From the NCBI GenBank assembly GCA_029207755.1, contig JARCOQ010000002.1, positions 41,240,244 to 41,304,243 of the forward strand: 64,000 nucleotides of DNA. Direction: 5' to 3'. The position numbers and the translations under genes are program-made. Below, in pieces: positions 1 through 11,352 of the stretch. Source of the DNA: Chamaea fasciata. Its lineage: Eukaryota; Chordata; Aves; Passeriformes; Sylviidae. Each line of letters begins with the position of its first letter. The first letter of the stretch is position 1. The notes beneath the pieces were generated by a model. The model searched no databases, was not told the DNA's origin, and worked only from the letters and a program-made list of their open reading frames with translations.

Positions 1-1149
1 TGCACAGGGGAAACTGAATAACAGAGCTAAGTTTAAATGTGTCAGACCCACCAACTTAATTGAAACTAATAACTATACATATGAGGGGCAGCAAACGTCC
101 AATTTATTGTTTGAGGATTTTTTGTTCCGGTAAATTCTTCTCAGTGAAAGTTGGTTAATTCTTTGTGTTTGACTGGAAAGAGTCCCTTTTCCCAGACTTA
201 TTTATATTGAACTTCTTTGTATTTGCCACAAGTATTTTGGGTGCTCCTTTAAAGCCCTCAAATAGATACAGAAAAATACGTTGAGTATGAGGAGGAAGGA
301 AATTCATCATAATGTTACTACATCTCTCTTTAGTACCTTTGAAATTAGGAGTATGAATTCCCACCAAAAAAAATTCACATGATGTCATGGGTTTTTTTAA
401 CTCAATAGAAACTACCAGTGTAATATGATACAACATAATACTGGGTAGAGGTACATTTATATTGTACTGGCTTTCATCTAAGCAACTAGAAACATTGTGG
501 GGGAATCTCTACTCTCTACACAGACTTTAAGCATTTCTCTTTCCCATGAATCTCTCTTCATGCCTGCTGCCCATTTATTATCACTGCAGGTTAGTTTTAA
601 ACCTTTCTAGAAAAATTTTACATGTAACTTCAAGCACTCAAAAAAATTTTCCACTGTTCAGTACCAAAATTCTTGTGTGCATGATATAAATGATTGGTGG
701 CTTGCAGTGTTAGACCACTGAAAATGAGAACCTGGCCACAATGCCTGGGCAACAAGTGAACACAAAGGCAAATGGACGTGGGCAGCTAATGGTTAACTAC
801 TACTGGTAGTTGAAAGAAGCCTGTTTTAAACATGATGTGATGTGTTTGGGGTCCTCTGTGAAATTCATACTCTTTAATTCTGACTACTGATAAAATCTTT
901 GGAGCTTTTAATGTATTTTTTGACATGCAGTACCTTGAATTCACTTTCTTGACTTTTATATGTCAGAATGCATGCCAAACTTTTAATTCAAAAGTATATC
1001 CAACAGGATTTGCAGGCATGTAAAACTTTCATGAAAATTTATAATAGGAACCAAATATCTTAAAATCAAGACACACAGAATTTTATTCTATTAACACACT
1101 GATAGCAGCTAATGAAAAACCTGATCTATAAAACACAGAGTTTAAAGGA
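1..1149. other. Unique AT-rich DNA, no gene seen
   Basis: I see no recognisable repeat, RNA gene or supported coding region here. A 93-codon open frame on the minus strand (155-436) has no recognisable motif and lies in ordinary AT-rich sequence, so I treat it as chance. Confidence 0.5.
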
Positions 1150-1235
1150 CAAAGGGGCCTATTACACAATCTATTCTGATCTCCTACATTGCACAGACTA
1201 TAACTTTTCACCAGTAATTTTCTGATCTCTGGATG
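1150..1235 (-). mobile_element. Ancient CR1 LINE 3' relic (faint)
   Basis: The stretch around ATCTATTCTGATCTCCTACA, followed by GCACAGACTATAACTTTTCACC, resembles the antisense of an old sauropsid CR1 3' region ('...tctagtctgacctcctgcataacacaggccatagaacttcacc...'). The match is diverged and comes from memory of the family. No tail repeat is visible. If right, it is much older than the other CR1 copies in the window. Confidence 0.4.
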
Positions 1236-4200
1236 TGCTACTGTTCTTCTTCTAAATAGACAAACTGCTTTAGTATAAATTTTAGTGACAGATCCTCTGT
1301 CTGAACTCTTGGTAGTATTTCTAGTAGTTAATTACACTGGTTGTCTCATAGATGTTTATTTCAGGCCTGAACTTACCTTGTGCTCTCTGTCAGCCTTTGG
1401 ATGCCACTATGCCTTTGCTTTGTGAGATAGCTCTGCACAGTAGTACTGTCATCATATCATGACAATTAAATCTCTTCTTTGATAAATTAAATTAAATGGA
1501 GAGAGAAGTCTCATCCTACAAGGATTTATTTTAAAAAGGGATTTTTTTCTACATTTGTTCTCATCTCCTTTAATAGGGACCATTGAAGCATTGATTTAAT
1601 CAGTTTATGTGGCCAGAAATAGGCCTAGTAATTCTGTACATAACATTCTCTTTCAATGCCAGCAATTACCTCAGCCACAACTGGGGAAAGTGCATACCAG
1701 GCCAGTATGACCTATATTCTAGGTTTCTAGGCATATGGACTTATATTTGGCTTAAAATGAGAAAAGCACATCAAGGGACTCTTAGGAACCAATTTTTACA
1801 CATGATTATTCCTTTTCTCTCAACCGGCTTCATTCATCTACAAATTTCATTACAGTTTTATGTTTGCTTCCAGTAAAGTACTTAATTAGCGCTGGGCCAA
1901 AGAGAGATTCTTCCTGATTGTCATCCAAACTTTATCAGCTGAAGATGCCTTTATCCTCCACCAGCTGTTACATGCAAATTAAAGCCTGGATTGGTTATAT
2001 TCTCCATGAATTTCTGCATTCAGATTTAACAGTCAGGCCTCAAGGATAGGCTACCATACCAAACATTACGTACAACTTATAGGGCCTACAGTAATAAACT
2101 GTAGATATGAAGGCAAGAATTTGTTCTCATCAAAATAATCTTCTAAAGATAATTATTATCCTGTTTATAATGGCTGCAAAACGTACCATTCAAATAATCT
2201 GATTTTTACCTCCCTTTCTCCAAAATAATTTAGCCTAAATTGATACAGACTTCCTGCTGTCCACTCTTTCCCTGATACTATGCACAGCCTTTCACTTCTG
2301 CAGGAAATCCTAAGTTTGATAAAAGCTTTTTGTCAAGAACTGGAGTGAGGGTGAGTCATTTCTAACCCATGTTCTTACTGCACTTTCTAAAGAACTGTGA
2401 TGCTGTTGTTGTCTTCAGTTTAGATACTGAGTCTGCTTTAGGTAATTTTTTGTATTTTTGCAAAAATCACCTTAACTTGTTCTTTATCTATTATCCCTAA
2501 ATCCAGTTTTAGCCAGTTTCCAGGTTGCATTCTTTTAATAATCAGTGAGTGATCAATCATTTGTGACCTGCCTTTAGATTTCTGTGGCTTTTTCTATCAT
2601 CTTGTGCTTATGCTTTCAAGGCCTTATAACCTGGTGTTTTGAGTGCTCGTTGAAATCTTTTTTTTTCCAGCATCCTCCATGCTTCTCTCAGTTCATGCAA
2701 CTAACATTTTATTAGCTCAGCACAGTACCACCTACATCCTTGTCCTGGAGCCATTAATAGTACATCTTACAAAAGCAGCAAGATGGACAACGTGCCCTGA
2801 TAACTGCTGACTATCAGTATCAATCAGTTTCAGCAATATTGCTGGTACTTTTTTTTAATAATATAATCCATAGCTGGAGCTGAGTCCTCTAGAAGTTAAA
2901 AAAACCCCATTTAACAGGGTTTGAAAAACATTTGGCCACATAAAATCAAGAAATCTGAAGTAGCTACTGAGCTGAAGTCTGTTGATTAACTTTACGTCTA
3001 TGCATCTCAAAGAAGCACTTTTCTCCAGGGAACCCACTCAAAGAAATACTTTGTTATGGAATTTTTTAATAATGTAATTATAAAATAATCAATACATCAA
3101 CTAGCAAACTTTTGAGATACAAGTTAAATCAAAATTTGTATTTTATGAATTTCTGAATACCACAAAACTTGGGTAGGCTCATTAGATTTCAAACATAAGC
3201 ATTGCAACAAACACCTACTGTCATAAACCTGCACTTGTTTTGTTATCAGCTCAGTTCCTTTGACGCAGAAAATACGACTTTTCAGGTAGGAAATTACAGG
3301 CAATATGTTTTGATGACTTAATTCCTGAATTCATTCATCTTAAAACTTTTGTTCTTTGCGATGCAATTACTTCAGACTACCTGACAGAATCTTCTTGACA
3401 TAATGGTTCATTGCAGGTAATGAAGGAAAATTCACTCCTACAGATTTGCAGTTGCTGTGGCATAATTTCTCCCTGAAAGAGACTGAAGAGAATTAGCAGA
3501 TCCTTTAAGTTCTTTCTAACTGGGATAACTGAAGATATCTGATTCTTTGGTGGGCTCTATATCAGATTTTTTGGACACCAAAAACAATGAAAATTGTCCA
3601 AGCTGAGTTGTTATTCCTGCTGTTGCACTTGTCTTCTACAGACTCAAAATGCATATATGACAGTAACACTAACAGTCTGAGATTGTCTGTCACAGGATGG
3701 CTTTGTCCTCTGGTCAGGGCATAATGCTTTCGTGGCTGAGACAGAAAGATTTCTTATGAGTGTTATACTTCACTGAGACCCAAAACCCACTCTTGGTAGA
3801 GGTTTGTACAGGTCAGTGGCCCTAATTCTTTGCCAAAATGCTACAGTCCTCAAAAGGCCTACGAACAATGAAAACATCAGGAAATTTTGCCCTGTATGTT
3901 AAGAATTGAATTTGACATGTTATCTCAGGTAAACACTTTTAAAGACAAATTGTATTGCAGCTACGTGTCTAGTTGTAATTTCTGAAAAACACACTGTATT
4001 GTGGATGTGTGTTATGCACTAATTTAAAGTGCCTAACAGCCTTGAGCAGAAAGCATTAAATATTTCTACCTAGCACAATGAATCTAAAAAAGTTTTTGTT
4101 TGTCTTTCTTACCAGTACTGTTCTCTGGTAGCTGCCTCCTGATGAAGAACAAAATTTAAATGGTAGTCTCTTCCTCCTAACAAATTAGCAAAATTTTAAA

Positions 4201-5244
4201 AGAATCTTTAAATGAGTTTGTGAAAGACAAAATTCACAGGAATTCACACATTTCATTCGAATTTGCCTTGCAAATGCTCAAGAATAATTTGCAAAGAAAA
4301 AGATGGGTTTGACAGGCAGCTGATAAGGATTTCCAGCAAGGTTGACTCAATCTTCAAGTCTGTCATAGCTTTATTAGGCAACTTTACTCATACAGAAGCA
4401 ATTAACGGGACCAAACCTAGCTGTGAAGAAGAATAAATGTTAACAGAGATAAAGTCATTAAGTTTCCTTTATAGTCAGAGGAGAGGAAAAGAGAGTTTTA
4501 GTGTGTGATTTATATGATCCTTTGATACTTGGTTGATGTTGAGTAGAATTATAGCTTGGAAATGCCTGTTTTTCAATCCTGATTTAAAAGGGACCCCGAC
4601 AGGCAAATACCTACACCGTGGACAACTACAACTGTTTGAATGATCCCTGCCACTTGTGTATTTGTGCCTTATTTTTCTGCATATAAATAGAGAATTAATA
4701 TGTTATTTTTATAGGTTTTTCCTTTTTTCTAAGCCTGTCTGGACCACATGTTCCCAAAATAAGGTCTTTCATTTTCTATACCAAACAGGTTTCAACGTGG
4801 AACAGTTCAACTGCTGCGTTGGTACAAACATGTTCAATTTTTTAATAAATAAACCACTAAATTTATTTTAATAAATTATTTTTCTGACTCAAACTAGAGT
4901 TTCTTTTTTTTGCTGAAAGTAAAATAGTTCCTCTTTAGTGGGACATATATATGCAAGTTGTCATAACATCCCAGTGTCAAGACATACTTCATAACACTCA
5001 TCCCATTTTGCCAATTGCATCAACTAGAACCACACCATGAAGCAAAAAATAATATTTTTCAGTCATTTCATCCTCTTTGAGAATGCAGATACTGCACTTT
5101 GCTATTAAGTGCTGTTGCTACCACAAAGAAGGTATATGTAAATTAGCACAATTACAAAACACCTGAGGGATTTTGGATTCTGCATAATTTGCTGAGACTG
5201 TCTCCTCTTGATGAATACTTTCAGAAAGCAGAAGGTTGAAGATA
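1236..5244. other. Unique AT-rich DNA, no gene seen
   Basis: About 4 kb without a recognisable repeat or supported gene. Short open frames (1607-1876 +, 2855-3037 -, 4656-4871 +) lack motifs and flanking splice structure. A good minus-strand splice-donor match (ACTTACCTT at 1371) has no obvious partner acceptor. Confidence 0.5.
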
Positions 5245-5290
5245 TCATAGAATCATAGAATACTTCAGCCCACCAGTGGCCAGAGAAGTA
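5245..5290 (-). mobile_element. CR1 LINE 3' terminus, very short fragment
   Basis: TCATAGAATCATAGAATA is the reverse complement of the CR1 tail repeat. The sequence after it diverges quickly, so only the last few tens of bases of a CR1 3' end, inserted in minus orientation, can be claimed. Confidence 0.5.
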
Positions 5291-6565
5291 AATCTGGACA
5301 TGGAGATCTCTGACTTTCAGTGATGCTGAGAATTTAAATTCTTGTTAGTTTTGGAGGTTTTTTTTAATTCTGATATTTCTCAATCAATTACATTTGAAAA
5401 ATGATGCTAAAGGATAGGAAAGCATTAAAGAACACTAAGTGTAAATCCCATTAGTCTTATATTATCTCCATTGTTCAACCTAATGGCAACTTCAATGCAT
5501 TTTCCAAAAGGTGGATGGGTATGCAACTACAATAAATCAAGGAGAAGCTAAGATTCACCTTGTACAACAACACAACTGAAAATGAGCTACCAGACTACCA
5601 TGTGGTGCTAGAAAATCATCTGGCTTGCTGTGAACAAGGCCTTGACATTGCAAAGTTAAAACCTCAAAGTGACTCTTACATGAGGGGGCCTCAGTGTAGC
5701 TGTCTGGCTGAAGTGTTGAGCAGGCTGGTTTGGTATGGAAGGAAAAATTGCAGAAGGGTGTCCACCCACCAGAAAACATGAGTAACCACCCTGATGTTTC
5801 AGGATGACTGACTGCACGAGGGAAGTCATATGCCCTGCTGAGGTTTTATTTTGCTCTTTCAGGAGCATTTTCATATATGAACAAGCTTTCCAACAGTATC
5901 TTTGGAACAAACACCTCTGTAACATCGTCCGGTGAAATATCTGAAATGTCAGGTGGAAACTGAGAACGAAGTAGGAGTGAAAAAATGCCACCTAATTACA
6001 ATTAAGCTAAATATTTGTTCTAGCATTTGAGGAACAATGCAATTTTTATCAACAACTTTATATCAAATTATTTTGATAAAATTTTAATAATTCAAAGTAT
6101 TTCAGCTTAAAAAATAATTAATTACATATGCCTATATACAGGGTTCCCACACATATTCTGTAGGCCTGGATATCTAAAATTTCCTGCCACAAAGTGATGT
6201 GAATAGCAGCAAGAGCAATCTTGAGGTTTTTTTTTTCTCAAGACAAAATTAAATATATTATTACTTCTCTGTTGGGGAAGATGAATCAGGGAAAACTTAT
6301 AAATATGATTGCTTAGCAAAAGATTCTGAAAATATGAAACTTATAATCAAAATAGAAATGGAAGCTTACTTTGAGTTGTAGGATACCAAGTCTTAGTTAC
6401 TTAGTTACTATATAACCTGAAAATAATAGCCCAGCCAGCTGAAGGAGAATCCCTTTTGATTGAACAATACCTTTCTGCTGACTAAGGGATTCAAAGGTCA
6501 ATGTAGCAAAACAGAAAAGTCTAAAAAGTAGTTTTTAGAGTTTAAAATATAACACAGTATGGTAA
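5291..6565. other. Unique DNA, overlapping open frames on both strands
   Basis: Between about 5555 and 5991 three open frames overlap on both strands (73, 74 and 111 codons). The sequence is a little GC-richer than its surroundings, which alone lowers stop-codon frequency. None of the translations shows a known domain, and I do not call a gene. Confidence 0.45.
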
Positions 6566-6671
6566 TGTAGTAGTTCTTATAGGCTATATGTAGATTCTAT
6601 AGGATTTTGTGTCTTGTATTGATTGGTCACTGTAAATTAGAATATTCATCACGAAAGAAAATATAATGTAT

Positions 6672-6678
6672 TATAAAA
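6672..6678 (+). promoter_or_regulatory. TATA box of the probable LTR
   Basis: TATAAAA sits about 245 bases upstream of the AATAAA in the same block, a normal arrangement for the U3/R promoter of a retroviral LTR. Activity is unknown. Confidence 0.45.
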
Positions 6679-6916
6679 AAGACCTCGCTCTCTTACCTCC
6701 TCTTCGTTCTGCTCCTATCTCCTCTTCATTCTGCTCTTAACTCTTGCCTCTTCGCTTCTCAGCCCCCTACCGTCGCTCTTACCTCTTCCCCCTTGCTCCC
6801 TCGCTCCCTTCTCTCTTAACTCTTACCCTCTTGTTCTTTCTCCCTCTCTCTTTGAGACTTCCCTTCAGCTGAGGCTGGTGGCTGAAGGCAAGGCCCTTTT
6901 TACCCACAACCCTTGC

Positions 6917-6922
6917 AATAAA
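6917..6922 (+). terminator. Polyadenylation signal of the probable LTR
   Basis: AATAAA lies about 70 bases before the proposed LTR end, as expected for the R/U5 boundary. Confidence 0.45.
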
Positions 6923-6990
6923 ACCACATATTCTAGAATATCTCAAGTCAGCAGAATTCCTTCTCCCTGCCGTCCATGGATGCCCTGACA

Positions 6991-8891
6991 CTTCTCAATT
7001 AAGTTTTAACATTTTAAATTACAGCTATTACTTTTAGTTTTAATTTCTACAAATTCAAAACTTTGTATAAATATTATAAGGCTATTTCTGTTGGATAGTA
7101 GGCAGGAAAAACATAAAATTTTTCAAACTTCTCTTTATTGGAAGGTGCTTGGTGAATTGGAGAGATCTTTAAGAATAATTCCCTCTTTTCTCTGCAACAA
7201 GCTTGCTTTCTCTATAGATGCAACGCTTTATTGTTATTAATTAAAAAAAATTCAGAGACCTACAAATCAATACCATGTAAATACCAAAAGTAAATTAAAT
7301 CACAGTCAATTCTTGACAGATTCATCAATATTTATTCTTTAATTCATGTCTCAACTGAAATTTCATTCTAATTATTATCAGGCAACTAATGAGCTTCTTT
7401 TATCAGGCCATTATGCCATGAGAGCTGAAGAGTATTAGAAGATTTGCACTTCTCGTATGCTTTCTAGTACTTGCCTCGTGCTTCACTTGGTCTGCACTGA
7501 ACTCCTATATATCTATTTTATCTGATAAGTATTTTACTTACAGATTCTAATCTTTAAAACAAAGCAATCTCTCCTTCTAGTCACAGTCTCCTAGCAACTA
7601 AGCTTACTTCCCTTGATTCTGACTGCTGAAGAATTTATGGATACTTAAGCTTTTTGTCCTATTTCTAGCAGTCTGACTTTTTCTCAAGAAAGGTTTTGTT
7701 TCCTTAAAATGCTGTAAGTCAATGCAAGATCACAAATAGGCAATTTTAAACCTCTTTTGTTAAGCAAAACAACACCTTAACATGTTTATAATCTAATCAA
7801 ATTCCGTTGGGCCACACACATGTTAAGCTCTTATATTCCGTATGTAATGCTGACAGTATCAGAGAGCAATAGGAGAAAGTTCTCTTCTCAAAAGTGTAGG
7901 AGGCGTTTGCAGTTAGTAGAGTAGCAAATTTCTCAAACCTAATTTCCCTTCAACACACAGAAAACAGCTTTCTTTTATTCAATGATGGTTCTGCCTTATA
8001 GGATACCCTAAAGCAGCAAACCTTTGTCAATAAAACTGTATTCACTACTCAGCATAAGAGATTTGGTTGAAGATTTGACTTCTTTGTTCTGCAAGGCTAA
8101 ATATTAAAGGTGAAACACGGGAAGCTCACACACTGCTTCCCTCCTGTCCTGTGGTCTTTGAATTTTCTGAGTGCTCTGCAGTTCAGAATATTACTATGCT
8201 CCTTTCTGTAACTGGCCCTTGACACTGTGAGACCAAGTCAGAAATGGTCACTCATCTATCAGATCAAGTGTATAAGAAATTTGAATTCTAATTATCTAGT
8301 CATCTTGAGGGTACCAAATATCATACTTGTGCCGTAAAATCCTTGTGTTATCGTACAGAAGGTGTATTTAACACATGGCAATATCCCCTGATAAAAGCAG
8401 AAGGCTTCACAATGTCTCTGTTTATTAAGCATGAGCCTATAAGGAGATGCAGAAAGACTGTGAGTGCCATTCTACCACTATCTTTCTTCTTTATGTTCCC
8501 TCAAGTATAATTCTTTCTTGATTATTCTATTTTATTTCTTTTTGTTTTTTCTTCTGATTTGGCCAAAATTTGAAGAGATAGAGGTTTCAAAGATCTTGAG
8601 ATGCTAAAGGGTGTTGGGTAGAGGAAAGATCCTTCAGATACTTAGCCTACATAATGTCTAAGGTTACAGGAAAGAGAGAGAATACCAGGTTCTATGTTAC
8701 ATTTGTCCTAACATTTAGAGAAATACTGATTATTATTAAAAATCATCAGAGACTGTACTCTAGTGCCAGGTAATTTTCCAGGCTCCCAAAAATTTTGGAA
8801 AGTTCATAGTATTTTAAGAGGTGGGTTTTTTTACTATTTTTCTGATTTCATGCCTCCTTGGGTTTTTTTCAGTAACTGAACAACAACTACC
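6991..8891. other. Unique AT-rich DNA, no gene seen
   Basis: No repeat family, RNA gene or convincing reading frame recognised. Confidence 0.5.
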
Positions 8892-9341
8892 ATGATGTAT
8901 TTTGTTTTTTTGTCTAGATATTTTCCTGTGTCCCCTCTGGCTCAGATCATAATCTGCAAATTGTGGCAATTGCATACCAGTATTAGGCAAGGTAACACCT
9001 TTTTTTCTGCTGAAGTGAACTTTCAGAAGATACTTGATAATCTGGTAGCCTTCCTTCATGGATTTGCTGAAGAAGAATTCAGTATTTTACAGCATGGTTG
9101 TCTGAGCCAATTTTCTATCAACACTTTAATTATTGTTATGACCTTGTGTCTTGTAATGCTGTATTTTTGTACTACACTTCTGTCTGTGGCTGTGGTCTTG
9201 GAGTTCTCTGTTGCTCACACAATCCTTGTGATGCCTGCCTTATTCTGTGAAACATTTCTGCAGGAGATTTTCCTGCAGCAGCTTCAGAGAAATGAAAATC
9301 AGTGTATCTTTTCTGATTTGTGCCATCTGAACAGAAGGTGA
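8892..9341 (+). other. Open reading frame of 149 codons, function unknown
   Basis: This is the longest open frame in the window that lies outside a repeat. The translation starts MMYFVFLSRYF and has a hydrophobic stretch around residues 77-110, rich in Leu, Val, Met and Ile, that could span a membrane. There is no signal I can tie to a known family, no convincing Kozak context argument, and no clear splice sites around it. With the base composition here, one open frame of this length in 64 kb is not very surprising by chance. I list it because it is the best non-repeat candidate, not because I believe it is a gene. Confidence 0.12.
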
Positions 9342-9689
9342 CATGATTTTTTTTCTATTATTTTATGTATATAATGCTGGAAGGATTTTTATTTTTCTAT
9401 TATTTTTTCAGTTTGTCAATGTTAGAATGAACTCTGAGGATATTTGCAGGCAGTTTATTACTTGAAAATATAACTTGAGTCCTGTCTCTTTGTAAATTAT
9501 GATCAGTTCTGTGTTAAGCTCTTAAAAGAAAAGATTTTCCATCACACCTTGAGAGTTCCTTGTTGAAATGATGAGGCAATCAATCTGACTGTAAATCCAC
9601 TGACCCACCACTCATGGAAAGTCCTTTACCTTATTGCTTGAAAAAAGTACGTTCTTACTGTGAAGTCACAAGAGTCACCATCCCCCTCT

Positions 9690-10130
9690 TTTTGCCTTGT
9701 CACACTAAAGCATCTGGGAACAATTAAAGCAATCTCTGGAAGCTCTTGTCAGGGCTGCTCTCCTGAGGAGGCAGGGCAGGGATTGGCAGTCAGGGTTGGT
9801 CCCAGAGCTCCAGACAGGACCAGGGCATCCAGGACAGCCAGGGCAGCCCCATCCCCCAGCACTAACCCTGGGGATAGGGATAGGGATCAGTCAAGGCCAA
9901 GCTGGGCTTAGCTCAGGTGATGGTCCATGGGCAGGTAGGTGCTGGAGACCATCCCTGTGTGGCTTTTCTGGGCAACACCTGGCATCCTGCAGGAGCAGCC
10001 ATAGGGTCCTGATCTGTGGGCAGTCAGGAGAAGGCCAGGCAGGGCTCTTAAGGCCACTGCTGCCCTCCAGATCCTGTGTCTGGCAACACCTGAGCTGAAG
10101 ACTGCACCTGGCTCATCCACTTCAGTAGGG
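9690..10130. other. GC-rich, CpG-poor block, unclassified
   Basis: The sequence becomes clearly G+C-rich, with many CAGG, CCAG and GGCA words and few CpG sites, in the middle of AT-rich DNA. It contains GGGATAGGGATAGGGAT (about 9870-9886). Overlapping open frames occur on both strands (9660-9911 +, 9796-10098 +, 9908-10180 -), as expected from low stop-codon frequency. The pattern fits an old, deaminated retroelement or LTR, but I cannot name the family. A CR1 3' end follows about 110 bases later. Confidence 0.35.
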
Positions 10131-10243
10131 ACAAGTGAACCCTCTCTCCATGCACTTATCAAACTCATTTTTTCAACCAAAGCTCAAGTGCTTTCAGCTC
10201 CTCAGTACCTTCTGACTAGGATTTCTGTATTATTTTCTGCATA

Positions 10244-10557
10244 ATGAGGGCCTACAGGAGGACAGTAAGAGACTCTTTATTAGGGAATGCAGCTATAGGT
10301 CAAGTGATAATGATTTTAAATGAGAATCTGGTAGAGTTAGATTAGATATTGGGAAGAAATTCTTTACTGTGAGGGTGGTGAGGCACAGGAACAGGTTGTC
10401 CAAAAAATTTGTGCCATCCCTGGAAGTGTTCAAGGCCAAATTGGGCAGGGCTCTGAGTAACTCGGTCTAGTAAAAGCATCCTTGCCTCTGGCAGGTGGGC
10501 TGGACTAGACAATCTTCAAAGATTCCTTCCAACCCAAACCATTCAATGATTCTTTAT
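10244..10557 (+). mobile_element. CR1 LINE, 3'-end fragment
   Basis: This is a 5'-truncated CR1 copy holding only the 3' untranslated region. Landmarks in order are GGGCCTACAGGAGG, GGGAAGAAATTCTTTACTG, TGAGGGTGGTGAGGCAC, CCTGGAAGTGTTCAAGGCC, TCCTTCCAACCCAAACCATT and the tail CAATGATTCTTTATT. All match the avian CR1 consensus order. Severe 5' truncation is normal for CR1. Confidence 0.93.
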
Positions 10558-11264
10558 TATTGATGTCTTCATTCCTGGGTGGATTGCAGCTCACATTTGC
10601 TTTACAGAAGAGTGCGTCAAGTCTATATTATGTTCTGGGGAACGATGCATGTTCTACCCCTCCTGTTGGAGCCAATCCACTGTGCAACATAATATATGGA
10701 AATGATGGATCCAGAACTATTACCAACAGCTCTGGCAGGTCAGACATGAGAAGTGTTCTGCACAGGACACAGAACAAACAGGTGGCAGACCACCTATGTG
10801 TTTTGCAGACCTTATCTGGCCATTATCTGGAATTCCTGGACAGTATCTGGTGTGCCAATTCCCTAAGCAAGTATGCAATTAAATGCATCTTATAGAAGAT
10901 TGGAGGATATGATGGTTCTGCAGAAAGCAGTGCCTGATTCAATGGACTAGGAATAAGTGGTTCAGCCAGGAAGGTGAAAATCTGATAACCACTGCTTCAT
11001 TTCCTACGATTTTTTTTTTTTTTTTAATATATTTTTCCCCCCAGAGAAAGATTTCTGGAAGTGAACTGAATGCCGTGTCTATGCCATCATCTAGAGCAAA
11101 CAGCTATAGGTAATTGCTGTGATGGAGTATAAAGTACTTCAGAATGAAGCCATTGAATTGAATAGCTTGAGGTACCTGAAATAAAAGTTTAGGATTGTTA
11201 GAAAAAACAAAGTCCCTAATTGTGCAGGATTCAAAAAGCCTGGATGTGTAATCTTAATTCTCCT
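10558..11264. other. Unique DNA between two CR1 tails
   Basis: Contains a 111-codon open frame (10560-10895 +) with no recognisable domain, and a run of 16 T at 11010-11025. No gene is called. Confidence 0.45.
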
Positions 11265-11352
11265 AGCCTGCCCATGGCAGAGGGCTTGTAACCAGGGGGT
11301 TTTTGAGGTCCATTCCAACCCAAACCATTCTATGATTTTATGATTCTATGAT
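11265..11352 (+). mobile_element. CR1 LINE, terminal 3' fragment
   Basis: CCTGCCCATGGCAGAGGGC, GGTCCATTCCAACCCAAACC and the tail ATTCTATGATTTTATGATTC mark the last ~90 bases of a CR1 copy. The tail has two to three copies of the 8-base CR1 repeat. Confidence 0.9.

Larger units (their letters stand above)
6566..6990 (+). mobile_element. Probable solo LTR of an endogenous retrovirus
   Basis: The block has the order of parts expected of a retroviral LTR. It begins TGTAGTAG and holds a TATA box (TATAAAA, 6672-6678). A strongly pyrimidine-rich transcribed stretch (about 6684-6850) follows, then a polyadenylation signal (AATAAA, 6917-6922). It ends in a U5-like segment at ...CCCTGACA, so it would open with TG and close with CA. 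The U3-like part (GATTGGTCACTG) and the U5-like part resemble LTRs I associate with songbird endogenous retroviruses. No clear target-site duplication is visible and no internal gag, pol or env sequence flanks it, so it is read as a solo LTR. The exact ends are uncertain. Confidence 0.6.

Noticed and set aside
1371..1380. Strong minus-strand splice donor
   Set aside because: No matching acceptor or open exon is apparent on the minus strand nearby.
9862..9890. GGGATA repeats as an interstitial telomere
   Set aside because: The vertebrate telomere unit is TTAGGG. Only about three GGGATA units occur, inside a GC-rich block.
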